Shown here: piece after piece, positions 1 through 9,992 of the stretch
Layout of the letters: every line of letters begins with the position of its first letter
Position numbering within the stretch: position 1 is the stretch's first letter
DNA from: CALXVA01 sp964587175
GTDB taxonomy: Bacteria; Bacillota; Clostridia; TANB77; CAG-508
DNA: 60,900 bases
Assembly: GCA_964587175.1 (NCBI GenBank)
Contig: CAZPKK010000003.1
Span: forward strand, 1 to 60,900
Direction of reading: 5' to 3'
Notes under the pieces: model-generated
Databases searched by the model: none
Seen by the model: the letters and a program-made list of their open reading frames with translations, nothing else
Told to the model about the DNA's origin: nothing
Made by a program: the position numbers and the translations under genes

Positions 1-2
1 TT

Positions 3-74
3 TTAAAATGCATATTAGTATGTTCTAATTGCCATAAAGAAATACATAGTAAGATAGGATATAAAAATATATAA
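3..74 (+). CDS. C-terminal fragment of an HNH-type protein (cut by window edge)
   Basis: An open frame enters from the left edge and stops at 72-74. Its last residues include C-S-N-C-H-K-E-I-H, which resembles the C-terminal half of HNH endonucleases (the usual form is C-x-N-C-H-x-x-x-H). Only 23 codons are visible, so the assignment rests on this one motif. The stretch 75-289 that follows holds no gene I can support. Confidence 0.45.
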   Translation, partial: LKCILVCSNCHKEIHSKIGYKNI

Positions 75-289
75 ATAGAAAGTCAAAAAGCAATATTTGA
101 ACTGCAACAACAAGAAAAAAAGCAAAATGATGAAAAATAGAATTTACTTTTATGTGAAATTGTAATATAATATTGCAAAATTTTAAAAGGAGTTAGTAAA
201 AAGTGGAAAGTATGATAAATAATACATTTATTGATTTATGAACTACATTGTTCAGGAGGATTAATAAAGTAATAAAAGGAGGAAAAATA

Positions 290-1024
290 ATGAAATTAAA
301 ACTTGTTGGAACAGGAGCAATTATAGGAAAAGAAAGAAGTGCTTGTTCATTAGTAGATGAAAAAATATTAATAGATTGTGGAAACGGAATTTTAAAAACG
401 CTTACAGAACAAGGAATTGATATAAATAATATAGAAGCAATATTAATTACGCATTTACATGCTGACCACTTTTTTGATTTGCCATTCTTTATCTTATTAA
501 AAAATATTTATAAGCCTCAGAAAGTAACAAAAATATATTGCCCAAAAGGAACTGAAAAAATAATAGAGCATTTAGGCAATGATTATGTAGCAGGGCAAGC
601 TAGTGTATTTGAAAATTGGAAAAATAATTCCAAAGTTGAATTTATTGAATTTGATGATTTAAAAGATGAAGAAATAGTGAAAGGTTATTATGCCGATTCG
701 TATATAGTAGAACATGGAGAGCAGAAACCAGCATATGGATATATAATTAGAAAAGAAAATAAGGCAATAGGATTTTCTGGGGATTCAACATATTGCGAAA
801 GCATTGATATAATTGTTCAAAACACAGATATAGCAGTATTAGATATGGCTTTTCCTCAAAGACATAAAGCTCACATGGGAGTGGATGACATTGAAATGGT
901 TAGCAATAAATTTAATAAAAAAATAGTTGCAACACATATGAGTAAACCAGCAAGAGAATTAGCCAAGATAAAAAATATCAAAAATCTAATAATACCAAAT
1001 GACGGAGATGAAATCGAAATTTAA
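290..1024 (+). CDS. MBL-fold metallohydrolase, RNase Z-like
   Basis: The protein is 244 aa and cytosolic. It has the metallo-beta-lactamase motif H-L-H-A-D-H near residue 60, a second metal site in the FSGDST segment and a late ATHMSK segment, the order seen in RNase Z/ElaC-like hydrolases. The start was chosen at 290 because AAAGGAGG lies just upstream. An in-frame start at 248 lacks such a site. Proteins of this branch are often phosphodiesterases of unknown substrate, so tRNA 3' processing should not be assumed. Confidence 0.75.
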   Translation: MKLKLVGTGAIIGKERSACSLVDEKILIDCGNGILKTLTEQGIDINNIEAILITHLHADHFFDLPFFILLKNIYKPQKVTKIYCPKGTEKIIEHLGNDYVAGQASVFENWKNNSKVEFIEFDDLKDEEIVKGYYADSYIVEHGEQKPAYGYIIRKENKAIGFSGDSTYCESIDIIVQNTDIAVLDMAFPQRHKAHMGVDDIEMVSNKFNKKIVATHMSKPARELAKIKNIKNLIIPNDGDEIEI

Positions 1025-1044
1025 AATTAATAATTATTAATTTT

Positions 1045-1268
1045 CTTCCTGATGGAGAAAAATTGGTAGCAAGAGGTGAGAGTAAAGGAAGGATTGCTAA
1101 GACACCTGGAAAACTAGGAGGACTAACTTATGTTCCTATTTTTATTCCAGAGGGCTTTGATAAACCATTAAGCGATTTGGACGAAAAACTTATGAGTCTA
1201 CACATAATCATAGGGATTTATCAGTAAAACAATTACTAAAAGAATTAAAAAATAGAAATATGGCGTAA
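1045..1268 (+). pseudogene. Remnant of RdgB/HAM1-type dITP/XTP pyrophosphatase
   Basis: The frame at 1045-1227 reads as the C-terminal part of the RdgB family: a G-E-S-K-G-R-I-A segment, then G-G-L-T-Y-V-P-I-F-I-P-E, close to the family's E-G-x-I-A...G-Y-D-P-I-F-x-x-P. A frame change near 1203 is needed to reach the ending N-H-R-D-L-S-V-K-Q-L-L that stops at 1268. No N-terminal half is present and no start codon precedes it. There is no CGG here, so this break differs from the CGGN sites elsewhere and looks like true decay. Confidence 0.5.
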
Positions 1269-1318
1269 GAAATAAAAAGATATATATACAAATTTATCTA
1301 ATAGGAGCTAAATAAAAA

Positions 1319-1825
1319 TTGGAAAAATATGAATTAGTTGATGAAAATGGAAATAAAACAGGTAAAATTTTAACATATGACGAAATTTATAATCCTAAAA
1401 ATATACCAGATGACCATTACTTGCAAGTTGCAGGAGTTGTCATAATTAATGATGAGAACAAAATTTTACTCCAAAAACGTAGTAGATTTAAATTATCTAA
1501 TCCAGGTAAATGGGGAATATGTAGCGGAAAAGTAAATTTGGGTGAAACACCACTTATTGCTGCAATTCGTGAAACTTTAGAAGAAATAAATATCATTCTA
1601 AAAGAGAAAGAACTCAAGTTATTAAGTATCTATAAAAGTAAAAAAGCACGATATACAATATATTATGCTAGAAAAAATGTAGATATAAATCAATGTAAAA
1701 TACAAAAAGAGGAACTTGAAGAAATAAAATATTTTAATATTGAAGAATTAAAAGACTTGGACAATGATGGTTTTGAATGGATAGAAGACTTAAAAATAAC
1801 AAAAACTATTGACTTTATCACATAA
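1319..1825 (+). CDS. Nudix hydrolase (IPP-isomerase-like subgroup)
   Basis: The protein is 168 aa with a TTG start preceded by TAGGAG at good spacing. The Nudix box is visible as G-K-V-N-L-G-E followed by R-E-T-L-E-E-I-N-I. The final Gly of the consensus is Asn here. The N-terminus (MEKYELVDENG) and the K-I-L-L-Q-K-R-S strand resemble the Nudix group that includes IPP isomerase and YfcD. The substrate cannot be told from sequence. Confidence 0.75.
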   Translation: MEKYELVDENGNKTGKILTYDEIYNPKNIPDDHYLQVAGVVIINDENKILLQKRSRFKLSNPGKWGICSGKVNLGETPLIAAIRETLEEINIILKEKELKLLSIYKSKKARYTIYYARKNVDINQCKIQKEELEEIKYFNIEELKDLDNDGFEWIEDLKITKTIDFIT

Positions 1826-1856
1826 TTTGTTGTACAATAGTTATGTCATATGTAAA

Positions 1857-2152
1857 AACTATATATAAGACACGATAAATAAATAAGCCTTTTTAGAGAA
1901 CTAGTGGTGGTGAGATGCTAGTAAGAAACTATTTATTTATTATCACTTATATGTTACTTAAATGAACGAGTATTTATATCAGAATATACTATTAGTTTAA
2001 GTCGTAAATCTGCGTTAAAGATATTTGAGAGAAAAGAATAATATAATTTGAATATTAAGCAAAGAATTAAACTACTAAAAATAATTCAAATAAATTCTTT
2101 TAAAATAGGTGGTACCGCGAAAAGACTTCGTCCTATATGGACGAAGTCTTTC
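1857..2152 (+). promoter_or_regulatory. T-box leader (Ile) of ileS
   Basis: This is the classic T-box layout. Stem I has its base formed by ATATAAG with CTTATAT and an upper stem AATAAATA with TATTTATT. The specifier loop presents ATC (Ile) at 1942-1944. The conserved T-box AGGTGGTACCGCG is at 2107-2119 and can pair with the tRNA acceptor end. An intrinsic terminator hairpin follows at 2121-2152 with arms AAAGACTTCGTCC and GGACGAAGTCTTT. Uncharged tRNA-Ile is expected to favour read-through into ileS 27 bases downstream. Stem I boundaries are approximate. Confidence 0.93.
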
Positions 2153-2178
2153 TAAATATATTACAAGGAGGTAAAATT

Positions 2179-4935
2179 ATGGAAAATGAAAAGAAAGATT
2201 ATAGTCAAACACTTAACTTACCAAAAACAGATTTTCCTATGAGAGGAAATCTACCTGAAAAAGAGCCAGGTATCTTAAAAGATGTTTTTGAAAATAGGCT
2301 TTATGAGAAAATTCTAAAGAAAAATGAGGGGCATACAAGTTTTGTACTTCATGATGGACCTCCATATGCAAATGGAGAGATACACGCAGGACATGCACTA
2401 AATAAAATTTTAAAAGATACAATAGTTAGATATAAGTCAATGAAAGGATTTTATTCAACATATGTGCCAGGATATGATACACATGGTATGCCAACAGAAA
2501 AAAAAGCTATTGAAAAATTAGGACTAGACAGAAGTAAAATACCCGTAACAGAATTTAGAAATACATGTCAAAGTTTCACAAAAGAATATAAAGACATACA
2601 AACAGAAGGCTTCAAACGCTTAGGAGTATTAGGTGATTGGAAAAATCCATATATTACTTATGACCCTAAAATGGAAGCTAGACAAATTGGTGTATTTGGA
2701 GATATGTATAAAAAAGGATATATATATAAAGGTCTAAAACCTGTTTATTGGTGTACTGATTGTGAGACAGCCTTAGCTGAAGCAGAAATTGAATATAAAG
2801 ATGTTGAATCTACATCTATTTATGTTAAATTTCCAGTTGTAGAAGGAAAAGGACTGTTAAATGATGAGGATACTTATATTGTAATATGGACAACAACTCC
2901 TTGGACATTACCTGGAAATATGGCAATTACTGTGGGGGCAGATTTTGAATATAACTTAATAAAGACAAATGTGGGTAATTTAGTTATAGCAAGTGATTTG
3001 GTAGAAAAAGTCATGAAAATAGCTGAGATAGAGGATTATAAAATATTAAAAACATTTAAAGGTGAAGAAATCAAAGGTGTGCAATGTAGACATCCTTTCT
3101 TAGAAAGAAACTCTGTGGTTGTATTAGGGTCAGAAGATGGGGTTAATGTTACATTAGAAGAAGGAACAGGAGCTGTTCATACTGCACCGGGTTATGGTAA
3201 AGAGGATTATGCTCAAAGCCTAAAAGATAATTTGGAAATAAAAGTTGTTGTAAATGACAAAGGCGTTCAAACAGACGAAGCAGGACCTTTTGCAGGAATG
3301 TATTATGCTAAATCTGATAAAGAAATAACAAAATGGCTTGAAGAAAATGGATATTTATTAAAGTCAGTAAAAATAACACACTCATATCCACATTGTTGGA
3401 GATGTAGAAATCCAATCATATTTAGAGCAACACCACAATGGTTTGCTTCAATAGATGGTTTTAGAGATGAAGTTTTGAAATCAATAAAAACAGTTAAATG
3501 GCATCCGGTATGGGGAGAAGAAAGAATAACTGAAATGATAAAAGGTAGAAACGATTGGTGTATATCTAGGCAACGTACTTGGGGAGTTCCACTTCCAATA
3601 TTTTATTGTGAGAATTGTGATGAAGCTTATGTAACAAAAGAATCTATTGAAAAAATTCAAGATATATTTGGAAAAGAAGGTTCAAATGCATGGTGGGCAA
3701 AAGAAGTGAAAGATTTACTACCAGAAGGTGCAAAATGTGAAAAATGTGGATGTACTCATTTCAAAAAAGAAACAGATATAATGGATGTTTGGTTTGACTC
3801 AGGATCAACACATCAAGGTGTTTTAGTAGAAAGAGGATTAAGTTATCCAGCAGACATGTACCTTGAAGGAAATGATCAGTATAGAGGATGGTTCCAATCA
3901 TCACTTCTTACGTCAGTTGCTACAAAAGGAATAGCACCATATAAAGAAGTTTTAACACATGGATTTGTTACAGATGGGCAAGGAAGAAAAATGTCAAAGA
4001 GTTTAGGAAATGGTGTATCTCCAATAGATGTGTGTAATAAATACGGAGCAGATATTCTAAGACTTTGGGTATTATCAGCTGATTATTCAATGGACGTAAA
4101 CTTATCTGATGATATATTAAAAGGGATATCAGATGTTTATAGAAAAATAAGAAATACTGCAAGATATATATTAGGAAATACAAGTGATTATAATCCAGAA
4201 AACCCAGTTGCTTATGAAGATTTAATGGAAATAGATAAATGGGCTTTAACAAGACTTAACAAATTAATTCGTGATTGCAATAAAGATTATGATGAATACA
4301 ATTTTGCAAATTGTTATCATGACATAAATCAGTTTTGTGTTGTAGATATGAGCAGTTTCTACTTAGATATAATAAAAGACAGATTATATACATCTAAAGC
4401 AGATTCAAAAGAAAGAAGAGCAGCTCAAACAGTGATGTATTATATACTTGATAGTTTAGTAAAAATGTTGACACCAATGACATCATTTACAGCAGAAGAA
4501 ATTTGGAAGGCAATGAAGCATACTGAAAAAGAAAATGTAGAAAGTCCAATGCTTACAGACTATCCAGCTCCAAATGATGAGTGGGACAATAAAAATCTTT
4601 CAGAAAAATGGAAAAAGATAATAAAATTAAAAGATATAGTTTCCAAAGAATTAGAGCTTGCAAGAACAAATAAGACAATTGGAAACTCGCTAGACGCAAA
4701 AGTTACAATATATGCAGAAAATGAAGAGTATTACTTCTTAAAAGAAAATGAAGATTTGATTAAATTAGTTTTAATAGTATCTGGATTAAAAATAGAAGAA
4801 AACAAACGTAAAGAAGAAAAAATCGGCATAAAAGTAGAACATGCAGATGGTGAAAAATGTGAAAGATGTTGGATGTATGAGGAACATACAGAAGATGGAT
4901 TATGTCAAAGATGTAGAGAAGTTTTAGAGAAATAG
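2179..4935 (+). CDS. ileS: Isoleucyl-tRNA synthetase
   Basis: This class I synthetase has 918 aa. It carries the HIGH-type motif H-A-G-H at residues 69-72, the KMSKS motif at 604-608, the editing (CP1) domain between them, and a C-terminal zinc finger C-E-R-C-W...C-Q-R-C. Length and order match the bacterial type. The start at 2179 follows AAGGAGG. The earlier in-frame ATG at 2137 lies inside the terminator hairpin and was rejected. Expression is controlled by the T-box just upstream, whose ATC specifier agrees with the product. Confidence 0.97.
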   Translation: MENEKKDYSQTLNLPKTDFPMRGNLPEKEPGILKDVFENRLYEKILKKNEGHTSFVLHDGPPYANGEIHAGHALNKILKDTIVRYKSMKGFYSTYVPGYDTHGMPTEKKAIEKLGLDRSKIPVTEFRNTCQSFTKEYKDIQTEGFKRLGVLGDWKNPYITYDPKMEARQIGVFGDMYKKGYIYKGLKPVYWCTDCETALAEAEIEYKDVESTSIYVKFPVVEGKGLLNDEDTYIVIWTTTPWTLPGNMAITVGADFEYNLIKTNVGNLVIASDLVEKVMKIAEIEDYKILKTFKGEEIKGVQCRHPFLERNSVVVLGSEDGVNVTLEEGTGAVHTAPGYGKEDYAQSLKDNLEIKVVVNDKGVQTDEAGPFAGMYYAKSDKEITKWLEENGYLLKSVKITHSYPHCWRCRNPIIFRATPQWFASIDGFRDEVLKSIKTVKWHPVWGEERITEMIKGRNDWCISRQRTWGVPLPIFYCENCDEAYVTKESIEKIQDIFGKEGSNAWWAKEVKDLLPEGAKCEKCGCTHFKKETDIMDVWFDSGSTHQGVLVERGLSYPADMYLEGNDQYRGWFQSSLLTSVATKGIAPYKEVLTHGFVTDGQGRKMSKSLGNGVSPIDVCNKYGADILRLWVLSADYSMDVNLSDDILKGISDVYRKIRNTARYILGNTSDYNPENPVAYEDLMEIDKWALTRLNKLIRDCNKDYDEYNFANCYHDINQFCVVDMSSFYLDIIKDRLYTSKADSKERRAAQTVMYYILDSLVKMLTPMTSFTAEEIWKAMKHTEKENVESPMLTDYPAPNDEWDNKNLSEKWKKIIKLKDIVSKELELARTNKTIGNSLDAKVTIYAENEEYYFLKENEDLIKLVLIVSGLKIEENKRKEEKIGIKVEHADGEKCERCWMYEEHTEDGLCQRCREVLEK

Positions 4936-4943
4936 CTAAAATC

Positions 4944-4990
4944 CAGTGAAATTTGGTAGTAGACTTAAAAGTCTGCTACCTGAAATTCAC
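4944..4990 (+). terminator. Long inverted repeat after ileS
   Basis: GGTAGTAGACTT pairs with AGTCTGCTACC, and outside this GTGAAATT pairs with AATTCAC, giving a long stem. There is no strong T-run after it, so it may be a factor-dependent terminator or an mRNA-stabilising end for ileS. Confidence 0.5.
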
Positions 4991-5038
4991 TAGTATCATA
5001 TATCGAGCCTTCACAATAAAAGATGAATTATAATAAAA

Positions 5039-5130
5039 GGAGTGATATCGAAGTGGTCATAACGAGCTGCACTGGAACTGCAGTACCCTCACCTTGGGGG
5101 CCGTGGGTTCGAATCCCACTCACTCCGCCA
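5039..5130 (+). tRNA. tRNA-Ser (GGA)
   Basis: The gene is 92 nt including an encoded CCA. The acceptor stem GGAGTGA/TCACTCC, the anticodon stem CTGCA/TGCAG around the loop CTGGAAC (anticodon GGA), a long class II variable arm and the T-arm GTGGG-TTCGAAT-CCCAC all fold. Confidence 0.95.
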
Positions 5131-5133
5131 ATT

Positions 5134-5163
5134 AAAAAATTCTCAATATAGAGAATTTTTTTT
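5134..5163 (+). terminator. Intrinsic terminator after tRNA-Ser
   Basis: The stem AAAAAATTCTC/GAGAATTTTTT has a 6-nt loop and ends in a T-run. Confidence 0.85.
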
Positions 5164-5272
5164 GATATATACACATAATTTACTATTGTAATATTTTTAT
5201 AAAAATGATAAAATTATGAGGAATTTAAGAAAGAAAACTAATATATTTAATTTTATATAGGAGGGGGATAAT

Positions 5273-6256
5273 TTGAATATCTTAGATATTTGTCAACAAT
5301 TAACAAAAGAAGTTCCAATGAATCAAATATATATAAATGAACCAATGAGTAAGCATACTACATTCAAAGTTGGAGGAAAAGCAGATATATTCATAAAAAT
5401 AAAAAATATAAAAGAGCTAAAACATGTTATTGCTATATCAGATAGGAATAATGTATGTTTAACAATTATAGGAAATGGAAGTAATATTCTAGTTAAAGAT
5501 AATGGAATACGAGGGATAGTAGTGCAAACAGATTTTAAAGGGATAAACATAGAGAAAACTGCTGAAAATAATGCAATTGTGACAGTAGGAGCAGGGGTAA
5601 ATCTTGCAAACTTAGCCCATGTATTACAAAAAAATGGAATAACTGGTTTTGAATTTGCTTCTGGAATACCGGGAACAGTTGGTGGGGCTGTAAAAATGAA
5701 TGCTGGAGCATATGGATCTGAAATGAAAGATATAGTATTAAGTACAAAATGCCTTGATTTAAATAAAAATAATATACCCCCAAGAAGAACAAACATTGAT
5801 GATATTGAAATCGTTGAACCACCTAAAGATCCTGAAATTATAGAGTTAAGTAACGAAGAACAAAAATTTACTTATAGGGACAGTGCATTTTCTGATAAAA
5901 AATATATCATTTTAGAAACAAAATTAAAATTATCATATGGAAATACAGATGATATAAAAAATAAAATGGAAGAAATATCAAAAAATAGAAGAGAAAGGCA
6001 GCCAAATTTGCCAAGTGCAGGAAGCACATTCAAACGTGGAAAAGATTATATAACAGCCAAACTTATTGATGAATGTGGTTTAAAAGGATATACAATTGGA
6101 GGAGCACAAGTTTCAGAAAAGCATGCGGGTTTTATAATAAATACCGGAAATGCTACTGCACAAGATATACTAGATTTAATTGAATACATAAAAAAGGTAG
6201 TTTACGAAAAAACTGGAAAGAATATTGATTTAGAAATAGAAATAATAGGTGAATAA
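5273..6256 (+). CDS. murB: UDP-N-acetylenolpyruvoylglucosamine reductase
   Basis: This FAD enzyme performs the second committed step of peptidoglycan precursor synthesis. Its 327 aa show the FAD-binding segments H-T-T-F-K-V-G-G-K-A-D, G-N-G-S-N-I-L-V-K-D and G-I-P-G-T-V-G-G-A-V-K-M-N-A-G, then Y-R-D-S-A-F and the C-terminal G-S-T-F-K-R. Translation starts at TTG behind GAGGGGG. A hydrophilic insert of about 25 residues, rich in Pro, Asp and Glu, precedes the Y-R-D-S segment. The murB-yvcK order is common in Firmicutes, although rapZ, often between them, is absent here. Confidence 0.95.
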   Translation: MNILDICQQLTKEVPMNQIYINEPMSKHTTFKVGGKADIFIKIKNIKELKHVIAISDRNNVCLTIIGNGSNILVKDNGIRGIVVQTDFKGINIEKTAENNAIVTVGAGVNLANLAHVLQKNGITGFEFASGIPGTVGGAVKMNAGAYGSEMKDIVLSTKCLDLNKNNIPPRRTNIDDIEIVEPPKDPEIIELSNEEQKFTYRDSAFSDKKYIILETKLKLSYGNTDDIKNKMEEISKNRRERQPNLPSAGSTFKRGKDYITAKLIDECGLKGYTIGGAQVSEKHAGFIINTGNATAQDILDLIEYIKKVVYEKTGKNIDLEIEIIGE

Positions 6257-6350
6257 TCTTAAAAATAGTAAAATTAAAAGTTAAAAATATTATAAGCTTG
6301 TTTATATAGTTAAAAATATATAACAATATAAAAGAAAGGAAAATCTCAAA

Positions 6351-7862
6351 ATGAAAGGTTTTTTCAAATGGTTTAAATCCAATACTAGGATAAAAAGATG
6401 GATATTACTCACTATAATCGGAATAATTCTTTGTTGCTATGGAATGGCAGAAATACTAACTAGTAGGCAATTAGAATTTATAAATTTAGCTAAAATAGTA
6501 GCAATATTTGTTGTGGGATTTATATGTATTATATATAGTATTGTGGCAATACAGAGGAGAACACTTGAAATATTAGTGCAAGATACAGATAAAAGAATGC
6601 AAAGCGAAAATTCAAATGTAAAGACACTTATATTTAATAAAAGAGTATATAATCAAGGACCTAAGATTGTAGTAATTGGTGGTGGCACAGGTTTAAATTC
6701 AGTACTAAGGGGATTAAAAAACTATACAGATAATATTACTGCAATTGTTACTGTGTCAGATTATGGAGAAAAAAAGACAGAATCAAGTAAAACTCTTGAG
6801 ACTTTACCATTAGATGACATAAAAGAAAGTATAGTTGCACTTTCTGACCAAGAAGAAGAAATGGAAAGCTTGATGAATGTTGAGTTTAAATATGGAAAAC
6901 TTAAGAATTTATCTTTTTGTGATATATACTTTTTGGCAATGGAAGAACTATATAAAGATTTTGCCGAAGCAGTTAAACAATCAGAAAAGATTCTTAACAT
7001 GACTGGGAAAGTTTTACCAGTAACAATGGAGGAAGTAAAAATATGTGCAGAATTAGAAGATGGTACAGTAATAGAAAGCAAGAAAAAGATACCAGAGGTA
7101 ATAAACAATAAAACCTGTAAGATAAGTAGAGTATTTATAAATCCGTCAAACTGTAGACCAGCACCAGGTGTTATAGATGCTATTATGGAAGCTGATGCTA
7201 TTGTAATTGGACCAGGAAGTTTGTATACTAATGTAATACCAAACTTGCTAGTAAAGGGAGTTGCAAAAGCTATAAAAGAAAGTAAGGCTTTTAAATTATA
7301 TGTGAGTAATTTAATGACAGAACCTGGACAAACAGATAACTATACTTTATCAGAACATATTAAAGCTATAAATGATCATGCTGGAAAGGGAGTTATTGAA
7401 TATTGTTTATATGACACAGGAGAAATAATCCCTGAATATATAAGAAAATACAATATGGAAGGCTCTGAACTAGTTGAACAAGATGTATCTAAAGTAAAAG
7501 TAGAAGGAGTATATCTCATTCAAAGAAATTTATCACATATAGAAAATGGATATATACGACATAATCCAGATGCTATTGCTGCATCTATAATACAATTAAT
7601 ATGTGATGATTTAAAATTTAATAATATGGAAAATAATGCACAATATATGATGCTTAATAGTAAGTTAAAAGATAATAAGAAATCATTAAAAGAGAAAGCA
7701 AAAGAAAACAGGGAAAAAATGAAAGAAGTGAAAGGTAAGAGGATGAAACGTGGACAAAGTAAATTTTATGAAAAATATAATGATAGAATACAGTCTATAA
7801 AAGAATCTGATTTAAAACAAAAACAAAAAGAGAAAATGTTGAAAAACAAAAATAAACTATAA
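6351..7862 (+). CDS. yvcK: YvcK/GlmR-type gluconeogenesis factor, membrane-anchored
   Basis: The 503 aa protein is longer than the usual ~320 aa. Two hydrophobic segments (about residues 17-33 and 43-65) precede the YvcK core, which begins V-V-I-G-G-G-T-G-L-N near residue 105. A Lys/Glu-rich tail of about 60 residues follows. In place of the common D-D-G-G-S-S loop it has D-Y-G-E-K-K-T, so ligand contacts may differ. YvcK proteins affect carbon allocation to cell-wall precursors in Bacillus, which fits the murB neighbour. Confidence 0.85.
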   Translation: MKGFFKWFKSNTRIKRWILLTIIGIILCCYGMAEILTSRQLEFINLAKIVAIFVVGFICIIYSIVAIQRRTLEILVQDTDKRMQSENSNVKTLIFNKRVYNQGPKIVVIGGGTGLNSVLRGLKNYTDNITAIVTVSDYGEKKTESSKTLETLPLDDIKESIVALSDQEEEMESLMNVEFKYGKLKNLSFCDIYFLAMEELYKDFAEAVKQSEKILNMTGKVLPVTMEEVKICAELEDGTVIESKKKIPEVINNKTCKISRVFINPSNCRPAPGVIDAIMEADAIVIGPGSLYTNVIPNLLVKGVAKAIKESKAFKLYVSNLMTEPGQTDNYTLSEHIKAINDHAGKGVIEYCLYDTGEIIPEYIRKYNMEGSELVEQDVSKVKVEGVYLIQRNLSHIENGYIRHNPDAIAASIIQLICDDLKFNNMENNAQYMMLNSKLKDNKKSLKEKAKENREKMKEVKGKRMKRGQSKFYEKYNDRIQSIKESDLKQKQKEKMLKNKNKL

Positions 7863-7914
7863 ATCTTAAATCTATAAGCATTATTTGAAAACGATTAAAA
7901 ATGGAGGAAAACAA

Positions 7915-9943
7915 ATGAAATTTGAAAAAGAAAAAATATCTTTGGAAGAAGGACTAAAGAAGGAATGGCTAATAACAAATGGAATAGGAGGATATAGTAG
8001 TTCTACAATAATAGGTGCAAATACTCGTAAATATCATGGACTTTTAATAGCTCCATTAATGCCACCTGGTAACAGACAAGTCATACTATCCAAACTTGAT
8101 GAGAGCATAAACGTAGAAGGAAAAACTTATAATTTATATACTAACATTTGTAAAAACTATATTTCAGATGGATATAAACATTTAATAAGTTTTGAAAAAG
8201 AATACATACCAATTTTTACCTATCAGATAGAAGATATAGCCATAAAAAAATTTATCTGCATGGAACATGGAAAAAATACAGTAGCAGTTTATTATTATAT
8301 AAAAAATAGTGAAAAAAGAGCAAGATTAACAATAGCACCAATAATAAATTTCAGAGGTTTTCATACAACCAATACAAGTGAACATTTTGAATTGAAACAA
8401 GAAATAGAAGGTAATAAAATCAAAATAATATTTGGTGATAATTCTCAAAATCCTATTTATACATTTTTATCAGAAGGTCAATATACACAACATAATAATG
8501 ATATTTTTAGAGATATGTACTATATCGAAGAAGAAAAAAGAGGTCAATCAGCAATAGAAAATCATGCTGTGCCAGGAGTATATGAAGTAGAAATTCAGCC
8601 AAATGAAGAAAAATACATAACTTTTATTTGTTCATTAGAACAAAATATAGAGGAACTTGATGCTAAAGATTTAATAAATAAAGAAATTATAAGACTTAGT
8701 ACTCTTATATACAATACAGATTATTTAGATGAAAAAAAGAAAGAGTCAAAAAATCAAGATTATATTAATTTTGTCAAAAATTTTGTAATTGCAACAGATA
8801 ATTTTGTTGCATATAGACCATCTTTTGCCTTATATACAATACTTGCAGGTTATCACTGGTTTTTAGATTGGGGAAGAGACTTATTGATTTCATTTGAAGG
8901 AATATTGTTAAAAAACAAAAGATTTGAAGAAGCAAAAGAAGTGTTATTAACATGTATTCGTGATATAAAATTTGGATTGGTTCCAAATCGGATATTCTGG
9001 ATATGATGGAAGGCCACTATATAATAGTGTAGATGCTTCATTGCTATTATTTGAGGAAGTAAAAAAGTTTTTAACATATACAAATGAATATGAATGGGTA
9101 AGAGAAAACATATATCCTTCACTTTTGAGAATAATGAATGCATATCAAGATAGAATTGATATAGATGGAAATAATATATATATGGACAAAGATTATTTGA
9201 TTTCATCTGGAACAGAGAATATACAAAACACATGGATGGATGCTAAGATAGGTGACTTTGTTGTTACTCCTAGAAACGGAAAAGCAGTAGAAGTAAATAG
9301 TATGTGGTACAATGCCTTAAAAATAATGGAAGAATTAACTATACTGATGAAAGGAAAAGATGAAGCTAAAAAATATGAAAACTTAGCAAAGAAATGTAAA
9401 AAAAGCTTTAATGAAAAATTTTATAACAAAAGAAGAAAATGTTTGTATGACGTATTAGGAGATTCTAGAATTAGGCCAAATCAGTTATTTGCTACAGCAT
9501 TATCATATCAGGTACTAGATGTTACATCAGATGAAGCAAAGGAAATGCTTAATACAGTAGAGAAGAAATTACTTACACCGTATGGATTAAGGACATTAGC
9601 AAAAGGAGACCCAGGATATAGAGAAAGATATGAAGGGGATATGATAAAAAGAGACATGAGTTATCATCAAGGAATTATATGGCCATGGCTCTTAGGACTA
9701 TACTATGATACATTAAGAAATATGATAAAGGCAGAGAAAAATAAGGCAAGTAAAAAGGCACTAGAAAATAAACTTAATGATTTTAGGGAAAATGTAAAGA
9801 AAACATTTATAAAAGAAATGAATGAAGGAGAAAGTGTAGGAAGTATTTGCGAAATATATGACATAGAAAATAAAAAATATATGCCACAAGGAGCAAAATT
9901 CCAAGCTTGGAGTGTAGGAGAAATATTTAGGATAATTATCTGA
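7915..9943 (+). CDS. Glycogen debranching enzyme (amylo-alpha-1,6-glucosidase), contains CGGA site
   Basis: The protein is 675 aa when the CGGA at 8989-8992 is read as one glycine (residue 359). The N-terminal domain (about 15-220, with I-T-N-G-I-G-G-Y-S and T-R-K-Y-H-G-L-L) is the bacterial/archaeal debranching-enzyme domain. The C-terminal part (about 300-675) is the alpha/alpha barrel that hydrolyses alpha-1,6 glucosidic branch points (D-W-G-R-D-L, then G-Y-D-G-R-P-L-Y-N-S-V-D-A-S). Under the standard code the frame ends at 9006, in the middle of the conserved V-P-N-G-Y-S-G-Y-D segment. The start at 7915 follows TGGAGG. It is either recoded as described in the findings or carries a one-base insertion. 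Confidence 0.9.
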
Positions 9944-9965
9944 AACAAAGGGATGGTTCTATTGT
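9937..9965 (+). terminator. Hairpin between debranching enzyme and ruvC
   Basis: CTGAAACAA pairs with TTGTTTCAG across a 13-nt loop. No long T-run follows, so termination would be weak. Confidence 0.4.
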
Positions 9966-9992
9966 TTCAGGAAAGATAAAGGAGAAAGAAAA

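Noticed and set aside
1203..1210. Another CGGN-type site in the RdgB remnant
   Set aside because: There is no CGG there. The frame change is of a different kind and the N-terminal half is missing, so it is true decay.
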